64,000 nucleotides of DNA from Chryseobacterium bernardetii (GCF_003815975.1 NZ_CP033932.1:2833501-2897500), one strand, 5' to 3'. Shown: positions 10,079 through 19,095, numbered from the stretch's first letter. Translations and numbers: made by a program. The notes: generated by a model not told the origin, from the sequence alone.

Positions 10079-10106
10079 AACTCCGAAGAAATTCGGAGTT
10101 TTTTTA
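10079..10106 (+). terminator. Intrinsic terminator after glk
   Basis: AACTCCGAA (10079-10087), loop GAAA, TTCGGAGTT (10092-10100), then a T run. Confidence 0.93.
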
Positions 10107-10178
10107 TGGGATGATATTATTCATGAAAATAATTGAGAATCTTGATATACATCAATGAAATCTATGAAATAAGATGGT

Positions 10179-10186
10179 TACCTTTG
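10179..10186 (+). promoter_or_regulatory. Bacteroidota -7 box TACCTTTG
   Basis: TACCTTTG is followed by CGC and lies 30 bases before the YceI start at 10217. The -33 element is not obvious. Confidence 0.6.
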
Positions 10187-10216
10187 CGCTAAACTTAATT
10201 AAAATAATTCTAAACA

Positions 10217-10783
10217 ATGAAAAAAATATTTTTATTAGCAGTATTAGCGGGTGGTTTAGCTTTCGGACAATCTAAAAAAGTTGTAGCATCTGACATTCAC
10301 TGGTGGGGATACAAAGTAGCAAAATCTGAAGCAAGTTCTCACGATGGAACTGTAAAAGTAAAATCAGGAGATATGGTAATGAAGGGTAACCAGCTTGTAG
10401 GAGGAAGCTTCGTATTGGATATGACTTCTATTAACTCTACAGACCTTACAGGAGAATATCAGCAGAAGCTGAACGGGCACCTTAAGAATGGTGACTTCTT
10501 TGAAGTTGAAAAATTCCCGACTGCTACTTTCAAAATTACAGGAGTAAAGAAAAACAACGATAAGATCTACAACTCTTTAGTAACAGGAAACCTTACTGTG
10601 AAAGGAAAAACAAACGCTGTTACTTTCCCTGCTAAAATTTCTTACAGCAAAGGAGTGGTAAGTTTAGTATCTAATAAATTCTCTTTCGACAGACAGAAAT
10701 TTGATGTTGCTTACAAATCTACCATGCAGGATGTTTTTGTGAAAGATGATATCGATATGGTAGTAAAGGTAACTGCTCAATAA
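10217..10783 (+). CDS. YceI-family periplasmic lipid-binding protein, copy 1
   Basis: A 188-residue protein with a signal peptide cleaved near GGLAFGQ. YceI family features: HWWGYKVAKSEASSHDGTVK, GGSFVLDMTSINSTDL, HLKNGDFFEVEKFPTATFKI, GNLTVKGKTNAVTFPAKI, and FSFDRQKFDVAY. The fold is a lipocalin-like barrel binding an isoprenoid. A paralogue follows 78 bases downstream with a terminator between, so they form a tandem duplication but separate transcripts may exist. Confidence 0.9.
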   Translation: MKKIFLLAVLAGGLAFGQSKKVVASDIHWWGYKVAKSEASSHDGTVKVKSGDMVMKGNQLVGGSFVLDMTSINSTDLTGEYQQKLNGHLKNGDFFEVEKFPTATFKITGVKKNNDKIYNSLVTGNLTVKGKTNAVTFPAKISYSKGVVSLVSNKFSFDRQKFDVAYKSTMQDVFVKDDIDMVVKVTAQ

Positions 10784-10804
10784 TTTAATCAAAAAAAGAT
10801 TATT

Positions 10805-10832
10805 AAAAGTGTAGAAGTTCTACACTTTTTTT
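10805..10832 (+). terminator. Intrinsic terminator between the YceI paralogues
   Basis: AAAAGTGTAG pairs with CTACACTTTT across AAGTT (10805-10829), followed by further T residues. Confidence 0.85.
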
Positions 10833-10861
10833 TATTTTTGTTGAATTGTAAATAAAAAAGA

Positions 10862-11488
10862 ATGAAAAGATTACTATTGTTTGCTATGGTGTGCGCAAGT
10901 ATATCATTTGTTTCTGCCCAAAGAAAATTTGATAAGGTTTCGAAAGTAACTTCATCAGAGATCAGGTGGTGGGGATATAAGGTTGTAAAAACTGAGGCTT
11001 CCTCCCATTCAGGAACGATAAAATTAAAAAGTGGAAAATTCAATTTCGATCATACTGTATTGGTAGATGGTGAATTTGTAATAGATATGAGAAGTATGAT
11101 GGCTGGTGATGTTTCTGATGAGGACCAGATTAAACTTACCAATGACCTGAAAAGCACCAATTTCTTCGAAGTAAAGAAGTTTCCGGTTGCGAAATTCCAC
11201 TTAACTAAAATCATTCCTTTAGCAAACAGTGAGTATAACTCTACCGTATACGGAGATCTTACCCTTAAAGGTGTGAGAAAGACCATTACTTTCCCGGCGA
11301 ATGTATATGTTACCCAGTTTACCGTAGTTATTGAATCTGCGAAGTTCTCTCTGAACAGAAGAGACTTTAAAGTATTCTACCAGTCTTCTCTGAAAGACTA
11401 CTTCATCAAGAACGAAATGGATATTCAGTTTAAGGTATCTACTGAAAAGTTGGATAATGAAAATAGAGTTCCTGTAAAGAAGAAATAA
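10862..11488 (+). CDS. YceI-family periplasmic protein, copy 2
   Basis: A 208-residue paralogue of the upstream gene, with a signal peptide ending FVSAQ. Shared blocks: RWWGYKVVKTEASSHSGTIK, GEFVIDMRSM, DLKSTNFFEVKKFPVAKF, GDLTLKGVRKTITFPANV and FSLNRRDFKVFY. It differs by a longer basic C-terminus (VPVKKK). The divergence between copies is substantial, so the duplication is old. Ligand unknown; isoprenoid binding is the family expectation. Confidence 0.9.
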   Translation: MKRLLLFAMVCASISFVSAQRKFDKVSKVTSSEIRWWGYKVVKTEASSHSGTIKLKSGKFNFDHTVLVDGEFVIDMRSMMAGDVSDEDQIKLTNDLKSTNFFEVKKFPVAKFHLTKIIPLANSEYNSTVYGDLTLKGVRKTITFPANVYVTQFTVVIESAKFSLNRRDFKVFYQSSLKDYFIKNEMDIQFKVSTEKLDNENRVPVKKK

Positions 11489-11512
11489 AATTAAATGTAA
11501 TGTTGATAAAAG

Positions 11513-11538
11513 AGCAGTTCTGAGGAGCTGCTTTTTTT
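11513..11538 (+). terminator. Intrinsic terminator
   Basis: AGCAGTTC (11513-11520), TGAG, GAGCTGCT (11525-11532), then T residues. Confidence 0.88.
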
Positions 11539-11713
11539 GTGGCATTATGATGTGATGTTTCCGTTTGTTGTTTTTATAATAACTGTATACTGAATTTTTT
11601 CTCATTTGAAAGAGTACTACAGCAGTTTAAAAAAGAAGGATTATTTTAAAGTTTTACAGGTTAATTTTTTTAATACAATGGTTGGTCTTCTGCTTTTTTT
11701 ATAAATTAGTAAG

Positions 11714-12361
11714 ATGAAAATTTATGTTGTAAGCGGTCTTGGAGCAGACTTCAAGGTACTTGAAAGATTACAGTTTCCCAAGCATTGTGAACTTATTTTT
11801 ATAGATTGGCTCATCCCTGAAAAAAATGAATCTTTTCAGGCTTATGTAAAAAGGATGGCAGAGAAAATAGATACTTCAGAACCATTTTGTCTGGTAGGAT
11901 ATTCTTTTGGCGGTATTATGGTACAGGAGATCAATCGCCTGAAACCAGCTGAAAAGGTTGTGATCCTGGGAAGTATTAAATCTGATAAAGAAAAATCCAG
12001 ATTCATAAAAACGGGAGAAGTAACAAAAATACCGAAAATACTGCCTGTAGGTCTGTTTAATACAAGAGCTGCCAATGTATATGCCGTACTCAGAAAATTG
12101 TTTGATCCCAAAAACCCAAGACTTCTTCAGTATTTCAGAGTAAGAGATCCTTATTATTTGAAATGGTCTGTGGAAAAGGTTGCTGAATGGAAATTTGAGG
12201 AGAACCCGAATGTGATTCAGATCCTGGGTGATAAGGATATTGTTTTTCCTATCAGGAACTCAAAGCCGGATTATGTAATTAAAGGCGGAACCCATCTGTT
12301 TCCTGCCACTAAAGCCAAAGAGGTTTCTAAAATTCTGAATGAAATATTTAGTGAAAACTAA
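11714..12361 (+). CDS. Alpha/beta hydrolase
   Basis: A 215-residue protein of alpha/beta-hydrolase fold without a signal peptide. It opens with a beta strand IYVVSGLGAD, has a nucleophile elbow GYSFGG near residue 63, an acid candidate in ILGDKD near 175 and a histidine in KGGTHLF near 195, so the Ser-Asp-His triad is complete. The lid region is short. Substrate unknown; a cytoplasmic esterase or lipase-like role is plausible. It is encoded alone, with no terminator visible before the ammonium transporter. Confidence 0.8.
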   Translation: MKIYVVSGLGADFKVLERLQFPKHCELIFIDWLIPEKNESFQAYVKRMAEKIDTSEPFCLVGYSFGGIMVQEINRLKPAEKVVILGSIKSDKEKSRFIKTGEVTKIPKILPVGLFNTRAANVYAVLRKLFDPKNPRLLQYFRVRDPYYLKWSVEKVAEWKFEENPNVIQILGDKDIVFPIRNSKPDYVIKGGTHLFPATKAKEVSKILNEIFSEN

Positions 12362-12462
12362 AAAGTATTATTAACTGAATAGTTTTTTTAGGGGTGTTGT
12401 GTTAAATTTATGGTTTTGTATGGGATTTATGTTTAATTTTGATAGGGTTAAATGTGAATTTT

Positions 12463-13806
12463 ATGAAAGTAGGTTTAAAATGGATCGTTTCGTTCTCTAT
12501 TATTGCCTTGGTTGCCATTGGAGGTCTGTTCTGGACTCCGGTTACAGATATTTCTGCTCAGGGAGCGTTTTTAACTGAAGATAAAATTGTAGGAGCTGAT
12601 GTAGCCTGGATTCTGGCTGCAGCAGGACTTGTATTACTGATGACACCGGGATTATCCTTTTTCTATGGAGGAATGGTAGGGCGTAAAAATGTAATTTCTA
12701 CCATGCTGCAGAGTTTTATTGCTTTAGGGGTGATCTCTATGGTTTGGGTGGTTGTTGGTTTTTCATTATCTTTTGGAGAATCCTTAGGAATTACCATTGC
12801 CGGAAAACATTATGGAATTATTGGAAACCCGTTGAGTTACCCCTTTTTCAGTGGAGTTGGAAATCTGCCGCATAGCATGATGGCCCCTACGATTCCTTTT
12901 ATTCTGTTTGCTTTATTCCAGATGAAATTTGCTGTTATTACTCCTGCTATCATTACCGGATCTTTTGCAGAGAGGGTTCGTTTTATTTCTTATCTTTTAT
13001 TTATTGTTCTTTTCAGTATTTTCATTTATACACCATTGTGTCATATGGTATGGCACCCTGATGGGCTTTTAAACAAATATTTCGGAGTAAAAGACTTTGC
13101 CGGTGGAACGGTAGTACACATGAGTGCCGGTTTCGCAGCACTTGCCGGTGCTTTGGTATTGGGAAAACGGAAAAACCCTCATCATGAACCTTCTAATATT
13201 CCGTATGTGCTTTTGGGAACAGGAATGCTGTGGTTTGGGTGGTTTGGATTTAATGCAGGATCTGCCCTGAGCGCTTCTGCATCTGCGGCTACTGCCTTCG
13301 GAACTACTACCATTGCTTCAGCTTCTGCCATGATGACCTGGATATTTTTTGACAGGATCAACGGAAGGAGCGTATCTGCTTTAGGGGCCTGCATTGGTGC
13401 AGTGGTAGGTCTTGTGGCCATTACACCAGGATGTGGGTTTGTCAATATTCAGGAGAGTCTTTTTATAGGGTTTATTTCTGCAATTGTTTCTAATCTGATG
13501 GTTAACTGGAAAGCTTTAAAAAGGGTGGATGATACACTGGATGTTTTCGCATGTCATGGAGTAGGGGGTATTATGGGAATGATCCTGACTGCTATTTTTG
13601 CGCACGGTGAAAAAGCAAGCCTGCTTCATGGCGGATTAGAGGTGTTCCTTCATCATCTGGCTGCATTATTCCTGGTGTCTGTTTTTACTTTCTTCGGGTC
13701 TTTATTGTTATATAAAATAACCAATGCAATGATTACATTAAGGGTTTCGGAAGAATCTGAAAACATGGGGCTTGATCTTTCCCAACATCAGGAGCGCTTT
13801 AATTAA
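12463..13806 (+). CDS. amt: Ammonium transporter
   Basis: A 447-residue Amt/MEP/Rh transporter. I use ATG 12463 (MKVGLKWIV); the TTG at 12439 adds an unlikely extension. The first helix resembles a cleavable signal, as in E. coli AmtB. Eleven transmembrane helices follow. Family marks: VLLMTPGLSFFYGGMVG, ITGSFAERV, DFAGGTVVHMSAG with the pore histidine, WFGWFGFNAGSALSA, and DVFACHGVGGIMGMI with the second pore histidine. No PII (glnK) gene is adjacent, which is unusual for amt. Confidence 0.95.
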   Translation: MKVGLKWIVSFSIIALVAIGGLFWTPVTDISAQGAFLTEDKIVGADVAWILAAAGLVLLMTPGLSFFYGGMVGRKNVISTMLQSFIALGVISMVWVVVGFSLSFGESLGITIAGKHYGIIGNPLSYPFFSGVGNLPHSMMAPTIPFILFALFQMKFAVITPAIITGSFAERVRFISYLLFIVLFSIFIYTPLCHMVWHPDGLLNKYFGVKDFAGGTVVHMSAGFAALAGALVLGKRKNPHHEPSNIPYVLLGTGMLWFGWFGFNAGSALSASASAATAFGTTTIASASAMMTWIFFDRINGRSVSALGACIGAVVGLVAITPGCGFVNIQESLFIGFISAIVSNLMVNWKALKRVDDTLDVFACHGVGGIMGMILTAIFAHGEKASLLHGGLEVFLHHLAALFLVSVFTFFGSLLLYKITNAMITLRVSEESENMGLDLSQHQERFN

Positions 13807-13935
13807 GTACAATATTGTTCTCTTTCAAAATAATTTAAAGAAAGGTTGATTAATGAAGCTGAAACAGATAAAAGTTACATGATGAAGAGCTGTTAATTGT
13901 GTGGCTTTATTATGCATATTATAGGATATATCATG

Positions 13936-13943
13936 TATCTTTG
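13936..13943 (+). promoter_or_regulatory. -7 box TATCTTTG for sdaA
   Basis: TATCTTTG lies 18 bases before the ATG at 13962, giving a short 5' leader. No clear -33 element at 19-20 bases. Confidence 0.55.
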
Positions 13944-13961
13944 CTTTGAGAAGAAGCATTT

Positions 13962-15380
13962 ATGGAATCAATATCGGTTTTTGAGATTATTAAAGTAGGA
14001 ATAGGCCCATCCAGTTCGCATACAATGGGACCGTGGAATGCAGCATCTGCATTTATCAGGATTATAAAAAGAGAAAGATCAATAGAAGATGTGAAAGAGG
14101 TCTTTCTTGAATTCTTTGGCTCACTTGCCAAAACAGGAATCGGGCATGGAACAGACATTGCCGGAATGCTTGGCCTGAACGGTGAAGATTACAAAACCAT
14201 TGATACTACCAAAATTGATGAAAAAATAGATTACATTAAAAGTACTCAAACTATTAACCTTGGGGGAGAAAAGGTGATTCCGTTTATTTATGGACATCAT
14301 TTGATCCTGAATATGAAAAAATCCCTTGATTTTCACCCGAACGGAATGATCTTCAGAGCTGTATTTGAAGACGGAACTGAACTTGTTCAGGATTTTTATT
14401 CTGTAGGAGGAGGTTTTATTGCCAGTCAGGAGAAAAACTCAATTCAAAAACAATGTGTACGTACACTGTACCCTTGCCATAAAGCGTCAGATATTGCAAA
14501 ATATTGTAAAAAACTGGGGCTTAGCAAAATGTCAGATTTAATTTTCATCAACGAAGAAAGCTGGAGAACCCAGGAAGAGACGAAGGCAGAAGCATTGTAT
14601 ATCTGGCAGCAAATTAAGGAATGTATTTACAAGGGGGTAAATAAGGAAGGTATTCTTCCGGGAGGACTAAATGTTTCCAGAAGGGCAGCCGGAATCAACA
14701 GAAAGCTGCTGGGAGACAAAATATATAAGAATAAAGATGAATGGTTTCAGCAGGTTGTTGATGCCGAAGAAAATTTCACCAATATCAATAAATGGATTGC
14801 CTGTTTTGCGCTGGCAGTGAATGAGGAAAACGCCAGTTTCGGAAGAATTATTACCGCACCTACTAATGGGGCAAGCGGTGTAATTCCCGCAGTTCTGATG
14901 TACTCTCAGGCCTTTACAGATTCTATCAGTGAAGATGATATCATTCGTTTCTTGTTGGTAGCAGGAGAAATTGGGACATTATTTAAGAAAAATGCAACAA
15001 TTTCTGCAGCAATGGGAGGATGCCAGGCTGAAATCGGGGTTTCATCTGCCATGGCAGCAGCCGGGCTTACAGAAATCTTAGGTGGTAGTGTAGGACAGGT
15101 ATTGATGGCTGCAGAAATTGCGATGGAACACCATCTTGGGTTAACCTGCGATCCTATCAGAGGTTTGGTACAGATTCCATGTATTGAAAGAAATACAATG
15201 GGCGCAATGAAGGCTATTACAGCTGCCAATATCGCATTGGAAAGCGACCCTGCCAAAGCAAAGGTAACTTTGGATGAGGTAATACAGACAATGTGGGAAA
15301 CTGCTCTTTCTATGAACGACCGCTTTAAAGAGACTTCTGAAGGAGGATTAGCCATTGCTGTGAACGTTCCGGAATGTTAA
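13962..15380 (+). CDS. sdaA: L-serine ammonia-lyase (iron-sulfur, single chain)
   Basis: Converts L-serine to pyruvate and ammonia using a 4Fe-4S cluster. The 472 residues contain the beta domain (SVFEIIKVGIGPSSSHTMGP) and alpha domain (APTNGASGVIPAVL, AAMGGCQAEIGVSSAMA, HHLGLTCDPIRGLVQIPCIE) in one chain. Conserved cysteines for the cluster are present in GGCQ, LTCD and IPCI. The length suits the single-chain form. Its own promoter box precedes it and a bidirectional terminator follows. Physically next to amt, but with separate signals. Confidence 0.95.
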   Translation: MESISVFEIIKVGIGPSSSHTMGPWNAASAFIRIIKRERSIEDVKEVFLEFFGSLAKTGIGHGTDIAGMLGLNGEDYKTIDTTKIDEKIDYIKSTQTINLGGEKVIPFIYGHHLILNMKKSLDFHPNGMIFRAVFEDGTELVQDFYSVGGGFIASQEKNSIQKQCVRTLYPCHKASDIAKYCKKLGLSKMSDLIFINEESWRTQEETKAEALYIWQQIKECIYKGVNKEGILPGGLNVSRRAAGINRKLLGDKIYKNKDEWFQQVVDAEENFTNINKWIACFALAVNEENASFGRIITAPTNGASGVIPAVLMYSQAFTDSISEDDIIRFLLVAGEIGTLFKKNATISAAMGGCQAEIGVSSAMAAAGLTEILGGSVGQVLMAAEIAMEHHLGLTCDPIRGLVQIPCIERNTMGAMKAITAANIALESDPAKAKVTLDEVIQTMWETALSMNDRFKETSEGGLAIAVNVPEC

Positions 15381-15400
15381 TTTAAAATATTGTATAATAT

Positions 15401-15430
15401 AAAAACCTTAGATGTTTTCTAAGGTTTTTT
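15401..15430. terminator. Bidirectional terminator between convergent genes
   Basis: AAAAACCTTAGA (15401-15412) pairs with TCTAAGGTTTTT (15418-15429). The A-run and T-run on each side serve sdaA and the convergent hydrolase. Confidence 0.85.
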
Positions 15431-15437
15431 GCTGAAA

Positions 15438-17090
15438 TTATTTGTCAGAGCTTTTTTTGCTGAATAAATAATTCTTTCCGCCTTGTATTAGGGTAAGCTG
15501 TTTGTTTTCAGGATTAAAGGTGATCTTTATACCTGCTTTTTCAAAAGTAAACTGATCTTTTTCCGCAACAGTTAGTGGAAACTCTGCCTGATTCGTAGCC
15601 TGAGCATATAAAACTTCTTCTTTAACAAATATTTTTAAGCCTAAATCAATAGCTTTTGAAGTATAATCGCCTATATATTTTTCCAGATCTGCAACAGGAA
15701 TTTTAGTATTGTTAAATACAGGATACTGATAATCTCTGCCATATATAAGATTCATCAGTGCGATGTAGAAGCTGTTATGAGGAAAATTTTGGCCATTAAT
15801 GGTAACTGCATAAGATAATTGATCTGTAGGTTCAAAAGCGAGTATGGAGTGGCTTCCTGCCGTATCTCCACCATGTCCGTATGAAATAATGTTATAGAAT
15901 GGAACTTTCATGATTCCAGGCCCAAATACTTTTTCCTTTTCATTGGAAATCATCATGTCAAGAGTTTCCTTCTTTATAAATTTACCATTGAATAATGCAT
16001 TAATAAAGATGTTCAGATCTTCCGGAGTTGAGGTGATGTCTCCCAATCCAATACAATTATGAAAATCGAAATCTTTTATTTCTGTCCAGCTCCCTTTTAT
16101 TAATTCATATGATTTGAAAATATTCTTCGGGCCGTCAAGAACAGAAAAAGTATGTGGCATTGGAGCTTTACTAAGAATGTTTTCTTTTAAGATCTCGTTA
16201 TAAGGTTTATTGTGGAGCTTTTCCAATATTCTGCTCAGTAAAAAATAAGCAGAGTTGGAATACTTCAGTTTTTCTCCGGGCTGAGATTGTACACCCTCTT
16301 TTTTGATCACTTCAATAATAGCTTTATCACCTACCGGACCTTTGAAAAGCCAATTATTTTCGATGGCTTTTCCTACATAATCCCCTAATCCGCTGGTATG
16401 GTTAAGCATGGTTTGGATGGTAATTTTTTCAGCATTGGGTATCTCGGGATAGAATTTTGAAAGAGGATCATTAAGATTGAGCGTTCCCTGTTCTATGAGT
16501 TGAAAAAGCATTACTGCGGTAATAAGCTTACTGATAGAACCTATCTGATAGCCGGTATTTTGGTCATAGACTGTATTGGCAGGCAGAAGGTTTTGCCCAA
16601 AATTCCTCTTATAAACCTCAGCTCCGTTTCTGAAAATAGAAATACTACCGATTTCCTGATTGTTCTGAACCATATAATTTAAAAAGTCATCAATTTTTTG
16701 AGTGTTGATGGTTTTGACTCCAAGATTAGGGATATCAGATATGTCCGGTCTGCTGTCCTTGTAAAGGTTCAAAGGAATGATTCTGCCATTCTGGGTAAGG
16801 CTGCCTTCAAAATGATCTGTTTTATAGGTACCTCTGTATCCTGCATTAATACTTCCTATTTCAAGGCTAAGCTCATTATTGTTAAAGTCTGTTTTCTCTA
16901 CGGGAATTTCCCTTGAACTTTGTTTAGGGCTTACCAGGATTGAGGTGTAGGCTTTTGTTTTTTTTGATATTTTAAAAATAACCGGCAGTTTCATGTTCTG
17001 GGTATCCAGTTCGCCGTTCCAGGTCCCTTCAATTTGGGCGTTACAAAGCTGTGCCAGGCATGCCAGCACCAATAATAATCTGATTTTCAT
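15438..17090 (-). CDS. Secreted serine hydrolase, beta-lactamase/PBP-like
   Basis: A 550-residue protein with a signal peptide ending AQLCNAQ. Residues 20-120 form an N-terminal beta-rich domain; a class C beta-lactamase-like domain follows with SISKLITAVML (the SxxK nucleophile), YSNSAYFLL (the YxN motif) and a late SYGHGGDTAG (HGG in place of KTG). Such proteins are usually D-aminopeptidases, esterases or cell-wall enzymes, not resistance enzymes. It is the last gene of a minus-strand unit after the DUF2089-like regulator and the membrane protein, 6 bases downstream of the latter. Confidence 0.85.
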   Translation of the reverse strand: MKIRLLLVLACLAQLCNAQIEGTWNGELDTQNMKLPVIFKISKKTKAYTSILVSPKQSSREIPVEKTDFNNNELSLEIGSINAGYRGTYKTDHFEGSLTQNGRIIPLNLYKDSRPDISDIPNLGVKTINTQKIDDFLNYMVQNNQEIGSISIFRNGAEVYKRNFGQNLLPANTVYDQNTGYQIGSISKLITAVMLFQLIEQGTLNLNDPLSKFYPEIPNAEKITIQTMLNHTSGLGDYVGKAIENNWLFKGPVGDKAIIEVIKKEGVQSQPGEKLKYSNSAYFLLSRILEKLHNKPYNEILKENILSKAPMPHTFSVLDGPKNIFKSYELIKGSWTEIKDFDFHNCIGLGDITSTPEDLNIFINALFNGKFIKKETLDMMISNEKEKVFGPGIMKVPFYNIISYGHGGDTAGSHSILAFEPTDQLSYAVTINGQNFPHNSFYIALMNLIYGRDYQYPVFNNTKIPVADLEKYIGDYTSKAIDLGLKIFVKEEVLYAQATNQAEFPLTVAEKDQFTFEKAGIKITFNPENKQLTLIQGGKNYLFSKKSSDK

Positions 17091-17096
17091 GGTATT

Positions 17097-17678
17097 TTAA
17101 ATAATTTTATTGATTAGAATCTGGCAGACTAAAGTGCTGACCAATGAAACAATACAAAAGAGTACAATATGCTGCCATTTCTTGATATTGGTGGCTGTTT
17201 TGAATCCGTTATAAAAAAGGGTAATGCTGTAAATAAGCGTAATAATGGAAATACAGGATACGGAGATCAGGATCAGAAAATCCAGAAAAGGAAATGTTCC
17301 TGAAGGATCAGACTCATATTGAATGACATTTTCCCCTGCAAGTTTAATGTATGGTATTTTTCCGATGTATTGAAACAGAATCAGGACAAGCTGGGAGATT
17401 AAAACGGTATTGACAATATCAATGACCCTTGTTTTACTGTTCAGGATTCTGCCTAAAATAAAAAGAACTGCAATTGCACTAAGGAAGCTTAATAGAGTAG
17501 GGATTGCTATATTTTGAAATGAAATATTTTCTATAGTACTGATCCTGTATATGCTGATGAAAGTAGTACCTGTCCAATATCCTGCAGCAATGGAAAGAAT
17601 AACAGCCAGAATCCCGGCCAGTAGAAGCTGCTTTTCATCAAATCTTTCAAACGGATTAAAAATAGTTTTCCAGTTCAT
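17097..17678 (-). CDS. Yip1-like integral membrane protein
   Basis: A 193-residue protein beginning MNWKTIFNPFERFDEKQL followed by five hydrophobic helices (about residues 18-40, 60-82, 92-112, 130-155, 168-190). The PFxRF start and five-helix topology resemble Yip1-domain proteins. Function unknown. It lies 10 bases after the DUF2089-like gene and 6 bases before the hydrolase, so the three are probably translated from one mRNA and act together. Confidence 0.7.
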   Translation of the reverse strand: MNWKTIFNPFERFDEKQLLLAGILAVILSIAAGYWTGTTFISIYRISTIENISFQNIAIPTLLSFLSAIAVLFILGRILNSKTRVIDIVNTVLISQLVLILFQYIGKIPYIKLAGENVIQYESDPSGTFPFLDFLILISVSCISIITLIYSITLFYNGFKTATNIKKWQHIVLFCIVSLVSTLVCQILINKII

Positions 17679-17688
17679 TGTAATGTGT

Positions 17689-17961
17689 TTACAGGTTATT
17701 TTTTAGTTGTTCAATCTTGGTGATCAGATCATCCATTTTATTTCTCATGGTAGGATAGGATAGCCCTGCCTGCTTGGCCATTTCTTTGATGCTTCCGCTG
17801 GAAAGGAAAAAATTAAGGACAAAATCCTGCTCATCACGGTTCAGTTTAAGAAGGACCGGAAGCTCATAATCTCCGCTTACCTCTGTTTTACAGCTTGGGC
17901 ATTTCATTTGGCTTACATTAAGCGTATGATCACAGCTTGGACAGATAATTGGTAACTTCAT
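17689..17961 (-). CDS. DUF2089-like zinc-ribbon/HTH regulator
   Basis: A 90-residue protein from ATG 17961 (MKLPIICPSC); the longer upstream frame is AT-rich and non-coding in character. It has two CxxC pairs (CPSCDHTLNVSQMKCPSC) forming a zinc ribbon, then a predicted helix-turn-helix (GSIKEMAKQAGLSYPTMRNK). This arrangement is that of DUF2089 proteins, considered small regulators. It is first in a unit with the Yip1-like protein and the serine hydrolase, the layout of an autoregulated operon. Confidence 0.8.
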   Translation of the reverse strand: MKLPIICPSCDHTLNVSQMKCPSCKTEVSGDYELPVLLKLNRDEQDFVLNFFLSSGSIKEMAKQAGLSYPTMRNKMDDLITKIEQLKNNL

Positions 17962-18123
17962 GCATTTATTTTTTACAAAAATAATACATTTTTTAATAAA
18001 ATTAAAATGTTTTTTAATTTTATTAAAATTTTCTTTTAAGAATAAGCAAAAAATAACCACAAAAGGTCTTTCTGTGGTTAATGATATCTTTTTTTAATAA
18101 ATTTTATGCTGATTCCCGATAGT

Positions 18124-18966
18124 TTATCTCAATATACCTCTGATTCTGTTGGCATTGGTAATCAGTTCTTCCAGGTATTCAAAGTTTTCTTTTTCCAGAG
18201 CAGACTTGAATTTTCTGAGCTGGGTAATATGCTCATTCAATACATCCAGGACATTTTCTTTGTTCTGCTTGAAGATTGGAACCCACATTTCAGGATGGGA
18301 CTTGGCAAGACGTACCGTACTTGAAAATCCGGAGCTGGCAAGCTGAAAGATGGTTTCTTCTTCACGTTCCTTTTCCAGAACGGTATTGGCAAGGGCATAT
18401 GAGGTAATATGCGAAATATGGGAAATGTAAGCGGTATGGATATCATGATCCTCTGCGTTCATGTAAATGGTGTGCATTTCAAGGGCATTAACAATGTTTT
18501 CAACTACATTCAATGCATCTTCTGCCGATTCTTCTTTATTGCAGATGACTCCTGCCTTGCCTGCAAAACTTTCAGCAATGGCAGATTTAGGACCATTGTT
18601 TTCAGTACCCCACATCGGGTGAAAAGCTACAAACCTTGAGCGTTTCGGATGGTTCTTAACGGCAGCTACAATTCCTGCTTTGGTAGAACCGGCATCCATA
18701 ACGGTTTGCTGATCAGATACAAGATCCAACACAGAAGGTAACAGTTTTCTTGCAGCATCTACCGGAATGGCAAGAATAATAAGGTCTGAACCTTTGATTC
18801 CCTGCTCCAGACCTGCTCCGGCATCAATGATTTTCAAATCCAATGCTTCGCTGATATGCTGTTGGCTGTTATCGATTCCGTAGATGAAGCTGGCGATGTT
18901 TTTTTCTCTTAATTTCAGGGCCATTGAACCTCCGATTAATCCTACTCCGATAATACTTATTTTCAT
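18124..18966 (-). CDS. tyrA: Prephenate dehydrogenase
   Basis: Oxidises prephenate to 4-hydroxyphenylpyruvate in tyrosine synthesis with NAD. The 280 residues start with a Rossmann fold IIGVGLIGGSMAL, followed by IYGIDNS, LIILAIPVDA, DAGSTKAGIV (near 95), FHPMWGTENNGP (substrate histidine), and HDIHTAYISHISHITSYALA. There is no fused chorismate mutase and no ACT domain. Upstream lie a terminator at 18985 and a Tyr-rich leader peptide at 19035-19091, so expression is probably controlled by attenuation. Confidence 0.93.
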   Translation of the reverse strand: MKISIIGVGLIGGSMALKLREKNIASFIYGIDNSQQHISEALDLKIIDAGAGLEQGIKGSDLIILAIPVDAARKLLPSVLDLVSDQQTVMDAGSTKAGIVAAVKNHPKRSRFVAFHPMWGTENNGPKSAIAESFAGKAGVICNKEESAEDALNVVENIVNALEMHTIYMNAEDHDIHTAYISHISHITSYALANTVLEKEREEETIFQLASSGFSSTVRLAKSHPEMWVPIFKQNKENVLDVLNEHITQLRKFKSALEKENFEYLEELITNANRIRGILR

Positions 18967-18984
18967 CTTTCTAAATTTTTTAAA

Positions 18985-19012
18985 TAAAAAAACCTCGTCC
19001 CAGGACGAGGTT
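18985..19012 (-). terminator. Attenuator terminator ahead of tyrA
   Basis: On the minus strand AACCTCGTCC is followed by TG and GGACGAGGTT and then seven T residues, 19-45 bases before the tyrA ATG. A terminator just upstream of a gene, preceded by a leader peptide, is the layout of an attenuator. A competing pairing of GGGATAGG (19034-19041, at the leader stop codon) with CCTCGTCC is possible, with six pairs around a 2x2 internal loop. Confidence 0.8.
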
Positions 19013-19034
19013 TAAGTTATGTTCATAAGAATCC

Positions 19035-19091
19035 CTATCCCAGATCTGAGGTAAAAATTCTGTAATAATATGTTCCGTTGTTAAAATTCAC
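19035..19091 (-). CDS. Tyr-rich leader peptide for tyrA attenuation
   Basis: A GTG-started ORF of 18 residues with three consecutive tyrosine codons and a Phe nearby (NGTYYYRIF), ending at TAG 19035-19037. It lies directly between a promoter-like box TAATTTCG (19096-19103) and the attenuator terminator, upstream of a tyrosine biosynthesis gene. Stalling at the Tyr codons would leave the GGGATAGG segment free to pair with the 5' half of the terminator. Only four bases separate the box from the GTG, so the mRNA would be leaderless. The antiterminator is weaker than in the ilv leaders, hence moderate confidence. Confidence 0.65.
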   Translation of the reverse strand: MNFNNGTYYYRIFTSDLG

Positions 19092-19095
19092 AAAG

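Noticed and set aside
15438..17090. Antibiotic-resistance beta-lactamase
   Set aside because: The third motif is HGG rather than KTG and there is a long extra N-terminal domain, typical of esterase or peptidase relatives.
17962..18060. N-terminal extension of the DUF2089-like protein
   Set aside because: The extra residues are AT-run derived and lie in the promoter region; the zinc ribbon begins right after ATG 17961.
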